Positions 41,654 through 49,789 of a stretch of DNA of 64,000 nt are shown here, piece after piece. The first letter of the stretch is position 1, and each line of letters begins with the position of its first letter. Source of the stretch: an uncultured Tenacibaculum sp. (lineage in GTDB: Bacteria > Bacteroidota > Bacteroidia > Flavobacteriales > Flavobacteriaceae); assembly GCF_947494125.1 (NCBI RefSeq), contig NZ_CANLTU010000002.1, positions 372,001 through 436,000 of the forward strand, in the 5' to 3' direction. The notes under the pieces were generated by a model. The model worked only from the letters and a program-made list of their open reading frames with translations, was not told the DNA's origin and did not search any database. A program made the position numbers and the translations under genes.

Positions 41654-42298
41654 TTATTCAGCATAGCCATTTTTAAGAGCATAAACAGCCAAACCAACTC
41701 TAGATTTTAATTCAAGTTTTTCAAATAAACTATCTCTATAGTTTTCTACAGTTCTGGGGCTACAAAACATTTTTTCAGAAATTTCTTTATAAGTCATTTC
41801 TGTAGTAGTGTATTTTAAAAACTCAATTTCTCTTTCTGATAACTTACTTTTTAAGTCAGCATTAATAGTATTATCACTAATAGAAGTCAAAATCTTACTA
41901 GATGCCCAGTCTGGAAAGTAATACCCTTTTTCTATAAGTTTATTAAGTCCTTCTTCCAGTAAAGTAGGTTGTGTATTTTTTAGCATATATCCTTTAGCTC
42001 CATTTTTAATCATTTTAATTAAGCTTTGTTCATCATCTTGCATACTTAAGGCCATAATTAACATATCAGGATAATTTTCTTTTATCCACTTGGCAGTTTC
42101 AAACCCGTCCATTATAGGCATGCTTATGTCTAATAAAACTAAATCAGGTATAATATGCTTAGATTCTAATTTGTTTTTAAAATCAACTCCATTTTCACTA
42201 AGATGAACAACTTTAAACTGGTTAAAGTTGGATATAATACTTTTTAATGCGTTGGCAATTAAAATGTGGTCGTCAATTATAGCTATAGTATATTTCAT
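41654..42298 (-). CDS. NarL/LuxR-type response regulator
   Basis: A 214-residue regulator with a receiver domain (1-120, phosphoacceptor Asp57 in LVLLDISMP) and a GerE-type HTH (about 148-210: LSEREIEFLKYTTTEMTYKEISEKMFCSPRTVENYR). It is the last gene of a four-gene minus-strand set and starts one base after the kinase stop. Partner of the adjacent kinase. Possible targets include the divergent three-gene caspase locus, but this is only positional. Confidence 0.94.
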   Translation of the reverse strand: MKYTIAIIDDHILIANALKSIISNFNQFKVVHLSENGVDFKNKLESKHIIPDLVLLDISMPIMDGFETAKWIKENYPDMLIMALSMQDDEQSLIKMIKNGAKGYMLKNTQPTLLEEGLNKLIEKGYYFPDWASSKILTSISDNTINADLKSKLSEREIEFLKYTTTEMTYKEISEKMFCSPRTVENYRDSLFEKLELKSRVGLAVYALKNGYAE

Positions 42299-42299
42299 T

Positions 42300-43079
42300 T
42301 TACAAAGGAATTTCTATGGTAAATACTGTACCGTTACTATCACTTTTTATCTCAAATTTTCCGTTAATCATCTCAATTCGTTTTTTCATGTTTTTTAGCC
42401 CAATTCCATTCGTTTTAACATTTTCTATATCAAAACCATCACCATTGTCTTTTAATACTAGAAATAAGATGTTATTGGTATTAAAAATAGAAATTTCTAT
42501 ACAATCGCAATTAGCATGTTTTATACTGTTTTGTAAAAATTCTTGGGTAATTCTTAATAGAATACTTTTAGTTTGATATGAAGATAAAATTAGATTTAAA
42601 TTATTATTAAAAACAACATTATGAGTTTTAAGAACTTCTATTTTTTTACACTCAATTTTAATAAGTTCAGATATTGTGCTTTTATCTACAGTATCATCAG
42701 TTAGAGTTTTTGAGAGTAATCTTAATTCAGTTAGAGATTCATTTATAATATTATTTACCGTATCAATATTTTTCATAATATCCTGTGTTTTTGCTTTATT
42801 TTCAAAAACAAGTTGCTGTAGATATAAGCTTGACAAGGTTAATTTTTGACCTATATTATCATGGATCTCTCTACCAATATATTTCATAGTTTGGCTTTGT
42901 ATTTCCATTTGAGTTTTTAATAATTCTTTTTTATGAAGAACATCAATTGTTTCTAACTCTCTTAAATGGCTCCTTTTTTTTATCCTGTATTGTTTAATGA
43001 AAATAATTATTGCCGCTATAAAGGCAATAAAGATTACATTAAAAATGATTAACATTATTTTAAATGATGTTTCCCCCAT
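42300..43079 (-). CDS. Sensor histidine kinase (HisKA_3 type)
   Basis: A 259-residue kinase with a single N-terminal membrane helix (about 8-28) and no periplasmic domain. The dimerisation helix has His73 in GREIHDNIGQKLT, and the ATPase has LLRITQEFLQNSIKHA, DNGDGFD and GIGLKNMKKRIEMING. Because it has no sensor domain of its own, input must come from a partner; the polytopic protein encoded upstream and overlapping it by 25 nt is the obvious candidate. Confidence 0.93.
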   Translation of the reverse strand: MGETSFKIMLIIFNVIFIAFIAAIIIFIKQYRIKKRSHLRELETIDVLHKKELLKTQMEIQSQTMKYIGREIHDNIGQKLTLSSLYLQQLVFENKAKTQDIMKNIDTVNNIINESLTELRLLSKTLTDDTVDKSTISELIKIECKKIEVLKTHNVVFNNNLNLILSSYQTKSILLRITQEFLQNSIKHANCDCIEISIFNTNNILFLVLKDNGDGFDIENVKTNGIGLKNMKKRIEMINGKFEIKSDSNGTVFTIEIPL

Positions 43080-43717
43080 ATAAAAGAAGCTGCAAATAAT
43101 AAATACATTAAATAATTAGATACTAGAAAGTATATGTAATACATATTCCAAATAGTAATATACTCATCTTTAATTAGAATATCATGAAAAGCAAAAAAAG
43201 GATAAGTTCCAATATAGAATAAAATGACACCAACAGTAATGTAAAACATCTTGTTTTTATTAAATTCAAGAATATTATCATTTTTAATTTGTTTTATAAA
43301 CTCTAAGACTACTAGAAAACTAAGTAAGGCGGTTCCTACAGTTAGATTTATAGAATATGATAACTTCATTTCCTCTATGTAAAAACCTACAGGTATATAT
43401 GTAGAAATGTATATAAGAAGAAATATAAAAAACAACTTTTTTAGTTTTAGTGATTTATATGCGTATAACCAATAAAAGAATATGTATTGAATAGGTATGC
43501 CAAAAAAAGTATAGTAATAATTGTTATAAAGTGGATTATCACTTAAAGAAAACAAATCGAAGGTCCATATTAACTCTTGAGTGAAAATGAAGATAAGGTA
43601 TAGGCAAAACCATTTCCAGTAAGTTTTCTTTAATTTGAAAAAATAAAGAAAAGCAACTAAAGCAGAAAGAAATTCAATTCCTATTAATATCTTATGTAAT
43701 ACTGGGAAATAATTCAA
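43055..43717 (-). CDS. Polytopic membrane protein of the two-component operon
   Basis: A 220-residue protein with about seven hydrophobic segments and short loops, resembling the 7TM sensor part of larger kinases but as a separate chain. I cannot assign a family. Its end overlaps the kinase start by 25 nt, so the two are translationally coupled and probably form one receptor complex. Aromatic-rich helices (YYYTFFGIPIQYIFFYWLYAY) are notable. Confidence 0.7.
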   Translation of the reverse strand: MNYFPVLHKILIGIEFLSALVAFLYFFKLKKTYWKWFCLYLIFIFTQELIWTFDLFSLSDNPLYNNYYYTFFGIPIQYIFFYWLYAYKSLKLKKLFFIFLLIYISTYIPVGFYIEEMKLSYSINLTVGTALLSFLVVLEFIKQIKNDNILEFNKNKMFYITVGVILFYIGTYPFFAFHDILIKDEYITIWNMYYIYFLVSNYLMYLLFAASFIWGKHHLK

Positions 43718-43729
43718 GGATAAAAAGAT

Positions 43730-44437
43730 TTAAAAGCCAGAACCATCAAAAGTGTTTGGGGGAAACAAACCACCATGATTTTGAGCAACAGTACTAGTAG
43801 TTCCAGAAGAACTTGGAGCTTTAGACATTAAGCTCAAAGTAACAATTGTGTTCTCTGGATTAGAATAATCGTTAATTTTTTGTTTATCACCAACATCCTG
43901 AAGTCTTTTAGTATACGTTCGTATATCTGTAGGATTAAAATCAAAATAAGTCTCGTCTCTTTTAATTGTAGGCATTATTATAATTGTGTGTAATTTTTCA
44001 TATTGCTCGGTAATAGGGTTATCCATAAATCCATCTAAAGCACCAGCATATCTGGAATTTTTCCATTTTCTTTTTTCAGGATAAGCAGCATAGTAAATTC
44101 GTACACCTAAATCTTTATCCGATATAGTACTATCCTTACTTTTAGAAATAGCTTCTATATGATATACAAATCGTTTTAAGGTCTCTAAATCAAAAGAAAT
44201 GGCTTGCGCATCATTAATACCTAAGTTTCCATTAATTTCAGTTAATTGATTTTTTTTATAACCATGAATCATATCTTTTACCAATCCAATAGGTAATTTA
44301 CTTAAAGGAGCTTTAGAATAATTTGAACAGATGATTTTGTTCTTATAAGTACTAAAACCTTTGGTTGAAGAACAGTTATAAATGGTAAATACTGTAATTG
44401 CTATTAAAGCTGTAGAAATAAAATGTGCTTTTTTCAT
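43730..44437 (-). CDS. Hypothetical lipoprotein of the two-component operon
   Basis: A 235-residue lipoprotein (ITVFTIYNC, Cys22). Its conserved-looking part is AISFDLETLKRFVYHIEAI, then GVRIYYAAYPEKRKW, then HTIIIMPTIKRDETYFDFNP. I have seen this pattern in uncharacterised flavobacterial lipoproteins but know no function. The C-terminus is a Ser/Thr/Gly-rich tail ending GGLFPPNTFDGSGF. As first gene of the operon it could be the ligand-sensing partner of the membrane protein and kinase, or an output of it. Confidence 0.7.
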   Translation of the reverse strand: MKKAHFISTALIAITVFTIYNCSSTKGFSTYKNKIICSNYSKAPLSKLPIGLVKDMIHGYKKNQLTEINGNLGINDAQAISFDLETLKRFVYHIEAISKSKDSTISDKDLGVRIYYAAYPEKRKWKNSRYAGALDGFMDNPITEQYEKLHTIIIMPTIKRDETYFDFNPTDIRTYTKRLQDVGDKQKINDYSNPENTIVTLSLMSKAPSSSGTTSTVAQNHGGLFPPNTFDGSGF

Positions 44438-44604
44438 AATCGTTTGATTTGTTGATTTTTATATGTTACAAAATAACAATTAATTACCACTTTATAGTAA
44501 GGGTAATAAACCTAAAACCAAAAGGTTAACAAACCTATTTATATTTAGTTATACACCGTAATTTTTTTAGTTGAACACTCATAAATATTACTTACAGCTT
44601 GATG

Positions 44605-44612
44605 GAAATTTG
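44605..44612 (+). promoter_or_regulatory. Candidate -7 element of the caspase locus
   Basis: GAAATTTG matches TAnnTTTG at seven of eight positions and would give a leader of about 66 nt before ATG 44681. It is weaker than the exact sites elsewhere, which would suit regulated expression. Confidence 0.3.
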
Positions 44613-44680
44613 GAACAGTTAAAAACAGGGAAGCCGAAAACTGTAATGATATTAGAGTAGGTTAATAAAATTTTTTTACT

Positions 44681-46981
44681 ATGGCAGTTAATGCAATTGG
44701 ACCTACACTGGCAGGTGGGCGACAACCAATAGTGGCTAACGGGTACGAGTTACTTTATTATCCCGACGCTAATAATCATGAACTTCAAAGAAATGGTAGT
44801 GCTCCAGTTTTTTATTGGCTACCTAATTATATTCATCTTGCCCGAAAAGAAGGTAGAGATGATGGTGATTTAATGTTTAATCTTATTCGTTTTGCAGGAG
44901 TACAAAGCTCTAATGCTAATGTTGGTGTTTCAGAAGAGGAAGGCCAAAGAGAAGTAGCAGGAGGAGTTTTAGGATTCACAGTAAATAGCGCTCCTCCAAA
45001 TCATGTTTTGGAAGAGTCTCAACGAAAAATCATTGAGCAATTTGAAGGAAGTAATGATTTTTTCTGGGGAATTAGAAATAATGTTACCCCAATTTTTAGA
45101 CCTGTAATAATTACTCATAACCAAACAAGTATTACTAATTTATCACCAAATGAAGATGGTAGTGTAGTAGAGCCTGTTACGCCTGTTACAGATGAACCAG
45201 TACCACCAGGAACAAGAAGTACCCAACCTTTAGATTATGTTAAAAGACCTGTGCCGTCTTTTATAAGTAAGAAAGGTTTTAGTTCTAGAAATTATGGAAA
45301 GAATAAGGCCGCTAAAAATTTACAACCATGGTTTTGGAAGATGCAGGGAGAAGGAATAGGAAGTATAGACCCTATGGGACAAAATGCCTTTACAGCATTG
45401 GTAGGTACCTATCCAACAAGTATTTTATGGAGTGCATTTCACGGTTCTTATACGCCAGTAAATGTAGCTATGAATGTAAAAATGCCTTTTTGGATACCAG
45501 CATTTGAAATAACAATAAGAGGAAATTGGGAACGCATTTTCGAACATTTTTCGGCTCATGCTAAAGGGAGGTACTTATGGTTTTCTGCAGATGTAAAAGC
45601 AGAAATAAATAATATGAGAATGGATGGAACTATAGACGTTGATGTAAAAATCAACAATGCTATGATTCCTAATCCAGAAGAGATTACTAGGCAAGTAGTA
45701 GAACGTACAGATTTTATTGTAGAGAAGTTTATGGAACAAGCTCAAACTGTAATTTTTGATCCACCACAACCAGATGTCGAAGCAGCAGAAAGTTCAGGAG
45801 GAGGTTTATCTGGTCTTTGGGGAGGAGGAATGTCTTTAAAATATAGAAGAGATAGCACCAATTTAAGTTTGTATTATCATGAAACTAGGCAAGTTTCCTA
45901 TTTGCAAGAACATTTAATTAGTAGTTCTTTAGAAGGAATGGCTGAAGAAATAGAAAGAAATCCAGAAAAAGAGCCTCTGTATTTTCAGACCTTATACCTA
46001 GACGATTGGCCAAGGAAATTAGCTCGCGTAGTAAAACCTGTTTGTAATTGGCCAAAATTAGGAGAAAAATGGGTAGGAGAACCAGTATCACATATGAGTG
46101 TTCAAATTGGTTACCCTAATACCAGAGGAGAAATTATGTGGACAGGTACCATTCCTCCTTTCTTAGGCTCAGATGCTCCAGATCGTACATGGGAATGTGC
46201 CGTTACTCAAAAATTAGAAGAGCATGTAGAGAATCCACCAGTAGATTGGAAAGCAGGGCTAACTTATGTAAAACGAAAAGTAAGCATGCTTGAACCGCCA
46301 GATCCATTTGAGTTTCCAAATAATAGAGTTCAAATAGAAGATAATGAAATTGAACTTGATCCAGGAGAAAACGGAACATTAACAAATGATATTATTCTAG
46401 AGGTAAGAGCAGATGATGCAAGTCGTATACGCTTAGGTCCTATTAATATGAATGTTTTCTTAGAGAATGCTAAACAATTTGTAGAAGTTACTTTCCAAGC
46501 AACAGATGAAAACGGAGATGATATTGTAGATGATGATGGTAATGTAAGGTTTGATCCTGTTACATTTAGATTTGATTTTGATACTCAAACGGAAGGTAAG
46601 TACTGGTCTGTATTTACTTCAGATAAAACGGTACATGCTTATTATAAATATCAAGTAAAAGTTTTTGTCCTTGGCGGATTATTTACCAAAGGAATGGAAT
46701 GGACAGGACCATGGAATAGAGGAGCAGCAAGTGGACCGTTAATTATAAGTGTTCCTACACCAGAAGATGAAGGTGTAGTTGTTAAACGTACAGTAGAAAT
46801 TCCTGAACGTCTAGCTCATGATGAAGACTTTACGCCTCCACAAACAAATCAACCACCATCTACCAAATCTGTAAAAAAATCAGGTGTTATAGTTGAAGCT
46901 AATGGAATGTTTTCTGTTGGAGCTAAGAAAAATAAACCTATGGAGAGAGTTTTAAGTATGCAACCACCATCAGTAAACTAA
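44681..46981 (+). CDS. Large unrecognised protein, first gene of the caspase locus
   Basis: I do not recognise this 766-residue protein. It has no signal peptide, lipobox or membrane helix. The N-terminus (about 15-115) reads GYELLYYPD, then PVFYWLPNYIHLAR, then a GGVLGFTV strand; similar layouts occur in large, mostly beta, uncharacterised bacterial proteins. A proline-rich linker (about 165-190) leads to a block with AFHGSYTPVNVAMNVKMPFW and a long helix (about 335-360). Gly-rich SSGGGLSGLWGGG (about 368-380) and an acidic DENGDDIVDDDGN loop (about 622) follow. The tail is Pro/Lys-rich. It is upstream of an equally unknown protein and a metacaspase; all three run in one direction. Confidence 0.75.
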   Translation: MAVNAIGPTLAGGRQPIVANGYELLYYPDANNHELQRNGSAPVFYWLPNYIHLARKEGRDDGDLMFNLIRFAGVQSSNANVGVSEEEGQREVAGGVLGFTVNSAPPNHVLEESQRKIIEQFEGSNDFFWGIRNNVTPIFRPVIITHNQTSITNLSPNEDGSVVEPVTPVTDEPVPPGTRSTQPLDYVKRPVPSFISKKGFSSRNYGKNKAAKNLQPWFWKMQGEGIGSIDPMGQNAFTALVGTYPTSILWSAFHGSYTPVNVAMNVKMPFWIPAFEITIRGNWERIFEHFSAHAKGRYLWFSADVKAEINNMRMDGTIDVDVKINNAMIPNPEEITRQVVERTDFIVEKFMEQAQTVIFDPPQPDVEAAESSGGGLSGLWGGGMSLKYRRDSTNLSLYYHETRQVSYLQEHLISSSLEGMAEEIERNPEKEPLYFQTLYLDDWPRKLARVVKPVCNWPKLGEKWVGEPVSHMSVQIGYPNTRGEIMWTGTIPPFLGSDAPDRTWECAVTQKLEEHVENPPVDWKAGLTYVKRKVSMLEPPDPFEFPNNRVQIEDNEIELDPGENGTLTNDIILEVRADDASRIRLGPINMNVFLENAKQFVEVTFQATDENGDDIVDDDGNVRFDPVTFRFDFDTQTEGKYWSVFTSDKTVHAYYKYQVKVFVLGGLFTKGMEWTGPWNRGAASGPLIISVPTPEDEGVVVKRTVEIPERLAHDEDFTPPQTNQPPSTKSVKKSGVIVEANGMFSVGAKKNKPMERVLSMQPPSVN

Positions 46982-47060
46982 TAGATAAACAACAAATCAA
47001 AATAGCTGAGTTTGGCAAAACAACAAATTGTCAAACTTAAGCTTTCAAAATAAAAAGGAA

Positions 47061-49778
47061 ATGTATTCAAAATTCACAACTTATACTGAAAAAATTAATA
47101 AGGATACTTCTGTGCCAAAAGAAAAACCATTTCCTTTTTCTTTTGATTTTGATATGGATAAATCTAAAACGAAGTTAGATGTTGTTATGTCTAGAGTAAA
47201 TGATGAAATAAATACAGATAGTATTATACACTCTACATCAAACCTTAAAATATTATTTTCACCTTCTAGAAAATCTGAGTTACCATTTGTACAAGAGGGA
47301 GAGGTTTCTATAGTCGATAACAATTCTAATATAATTGAAACTATAAGGATACAAGGATTATTAGAATCAATTAAATTTCAAATTAATTTTAGTAATGAAA
47401 TTGTAAAGAAGATAATAGCTGTTGGAGGGGAAGATAATAGTACTTTAAGTCTTAAGTATAATTTTAAATGTTATGATGTTTGGAAAAAAGAATCAGTTAT
47501 TTTTAAAGACTTAATACCCTTTTTTCATGATATTAAAGAGGTTTTAAAAAATAATACAAACTACTATTATATTGAAAAAAATACGCTACAATTAAAGACA
47601 TATATTCCTAAAGTTTTTAAAAAGAAAAGTGTTTCAAAGACAATTGTTCATGCGGCAAATTTTACTAATGGTATACAAAACTTTAAATTAAATAATTCAA
47701 GTATTTTTTCTGCTAATGTGACAACAGTTTTAAAGCCAGAACTAAATCAATTGTCACTAATTTCAAGTTTAAATCTTGTAAAGAAAGAATACTATCCTAA
47801 AGTAGATAGTTTAAATGATAATTTTTGGATAGACTATAAGTATAAAAAGTTTTATTGGGTAAAACCAGATTTTAAAGTTGAACATCCTAAAAAAGGAACT
47901 TCTTTTAATGCATCTCCATTTAAATTTAGTTTTAAGAAAATAGGAGTACAGCCTGATGGTTCTCCCGCTCTAGAAGGCAAGCTTATCATTAGTATAAAAA
48001 GTTTTATAAATAAAAGTTGGATAAGAGATTTACCAAAGAAAACTAGACACAAGCTTTTAAAAAGGCTAACTACAACTTATAAAATAAAGCTACCATATAT
48101 AGACAAAAACGGAAAGAGTAAACAGACATATTTGTATTCTTCTATTTCTAAAAGAGTGGGGCAAACAATAAAATTAGAATTTAATGTATCTAATAATTGG
48201 GTAAGATTACTATATGCTACACTTTCTACTCCAACACTTCCTAATAATTCAAAAGCAAGTTTATTGATAAACTATAGTTTTAAGTCTATGGTTAAGAAAG
48301 TGAATACTTTATCATATTTATTCTCGGGACTTCATATAGGTACACATTTGTCATTAAATAACTTTAATAAGCTAAGCTTACAAAAAAAGAATCCAAAAAG
48401 TACTTTAGGAGATCGTTTAAAAGTTAAACGAGTATTATCAAAAAAAACTAAAAACAATTTTAATGCAGTAATGGTAAGTAATTATAAGTTGAATTATAAT
48501 GTAGCCAATTTACATACAGCATTAAAAGATAAATATATCTATCTAGAGAGTAGTTTAGAAAAAACCATACTTCTTTCTTATGATTGCACAAAATATGGCG
48601 ATTATTATGTAGAAGAAAAAGGAAATAATTTTAATTCTATAGGATGTAGTGAACCTATGAAAATAGGGCAAATAAAGCATGCTCTTTATTCTAAGATAAA
48701 CGAATTAAGACATCCAAAGTACGAGGTGTATAAATCTAACATAACACCAGAGTTATTTATTGTAGTTCCTAACAGGTATATTTTATCAAGGAAACTAGAG
48801 AATCCAGAGAAATTTTCTCCAGAATTATTTTTACATGGAGCTATAGATATAGAAGATTATAATAATAGTTTATGTGTTGTAGATCTAAAATTAGAGCCAG
48901 ATATTTCATATCAAGAAAGAGTTATGTTAAAGAAATCTCTAAGCAATTTTACGGCTTATGAACCTTATATAAAATATATTACTGAAGGAGATGGGGAAGA
49001 AACATTTAATTGGAATTTATCAGACTCTATTATTGAAGATTCAAATACTTTCACGTTTGATCACTATATAAGGGGCACATTTGAAACTAATATTAGAAAT
49101 TCACAGTTGTGTAAATCTCTTTTAGAAAATGGAGGAATAACAGGGCTTTACACTAAAAAACTTGATGATGGTTTAATTGTAAGAACTCAATTAATAGTTT
49201 CTCTTGATTATATAGCACAACCATGGTCTGGAGAAGGCATCAAGATAAAATACAATGGAAACAGAGTAGAGCTTACCAATGAATTAGAAAGCCCGATATA
49301 TATAGATAGACTTTATGATGTTGATTCAAAAAATACTTTTATTCCTGTTCAGAAGTATATAGTCTCTAAAGAATATTCTACGATAAATAATGAAATTAAA
49401 TCTAAAAATTTAATTCCAATATATTCAATTCAAACAGATCAACAAGCTTTATCAGAAAACTATACATATATAGAGGATTTATTTCAACAAATTATTTGCT
49501 TTGATTTTCTTTCAAGCGATGATTTTGGACAACTTTTAGAAGTTCATATAGGGTGTCAAAACAAAACACCTTATGCTAAACTTGAGTTTTTTGATGGTAT
49601 ACCTCAAAAAGAAATAGAGCTATTAATACCTATCGATGAAATAATATCAAGTACTCAATTCGGATATTATATAAAATATAAAACAAAAGAAAACTTAATA
49701 GTTGAATCTAATTGGATATCACACAATTTTTCTCAACAAGGAAGTATAATTAATATAAAACAAGATACAATAACCTAA
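47061..49778 (+). CDS. Large unrecognised protein, second gene of the caspase locus
   Basis: A 905-residue protein, lysine- and asparagine-rich with mainly beta-strand character, without signal peptide or membrane helices. I recognise no domain. I prefer ATG 47061 (MYSKFTTYTEK), preceded by an A-rich AAAAAGGAA; an in-frame TTG at 47028 would add 11 residues. Several short segments recur in style with the first protein (strand, Gly turn, aromatic strand), but I cannot show homology. It is 11 nt before the metacaspase gene, so the two are co-transcribed. Possible roles: substrate, scaffold or effector of the protease. Confidence 0.75.
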   Translation: MYSKFTTYTEKINKDTSVPKEKPFPFSFDFDMDKSKTKLDVVMSRVNDEINTDSIIHSTSNLKILFSPSRKSELPFVQEGEVSIVDNNSNIIETIRIQGLLESIKFQINFSNEIVKKIIAVGGEDNSTLSLKYNFKCYDVWKKESVIFKDLIPFFHDIKEVLKNNTNYYYIEKNTLQLKTYIPKVFKKKSVSKTIVHAANFTNGIQNFKLNNSSIFSANVTTVLKPELNQLSLISSLNLVKKEYYPKVDSLNDNFWIDYKYKKFYWVKPDFKVEHPKKGTSFNASPFKFSFKKIGVQPDGSPALEGKLIISIKSFINKSWIRDLPKKTRHKLLKRLTTTYKIKLPYIDKNGKSKQTYLYSSISKRVGQTIKLEFNVSNNWVRLLYATLSTPTLPNNSKASLLINYSFKSMVKKVNTLSYLFSGLHIGTHLSLNNFNKLSLQKKNPKSTLGDRLKVKRVLSKKTKNNFNAVMVSNYKLNYNVANLHTALKDKYIYLESSLEKTILLSYDCTKYGDYYVEEKGNNFNSIGCSEPMKIGQIKHALYSKINELRHPKYEVYKSNITPELFIVVPNRYILSRKLENPEKFSPELFLHGAIDIEDYNNSLCVVDLKLEPDISYQERVMLKKSLSNFTAYEPYIKYITEGDGEETFNWNLSDSIIEDSNTFTFDHYIRGTFETNIRNSQLCKSLLENGGITGLYTKKLDDGLIVRTQLIVSLDYIAQPWSGEGIKIKYNGNRVELTNELESPIYIDRLYDVDSKNTFIPVQKYIVSKEYSTINNEIKSKNLIPIYSIQTDQQALSENYTYIEDLFQQIICFDFLSSDDFGQLLEVHIGCQNKTPYAKLEFFDGIPQKEIELLIPIDEIISSTQFGYYIKYKTKENLIVESNWISHNFSQQGSIINIKQDTIT

Positions 49779-49789
49779 AACTTTTAATT

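Noticed and set aside
44681..49778. Gasdermin, toxin or contractile-injection identity for the two large proteins
   Set aside because: No motif supports any of these; bacterial gasdermins are much shorter, and there are no tail-tube or sheath genes nearby.
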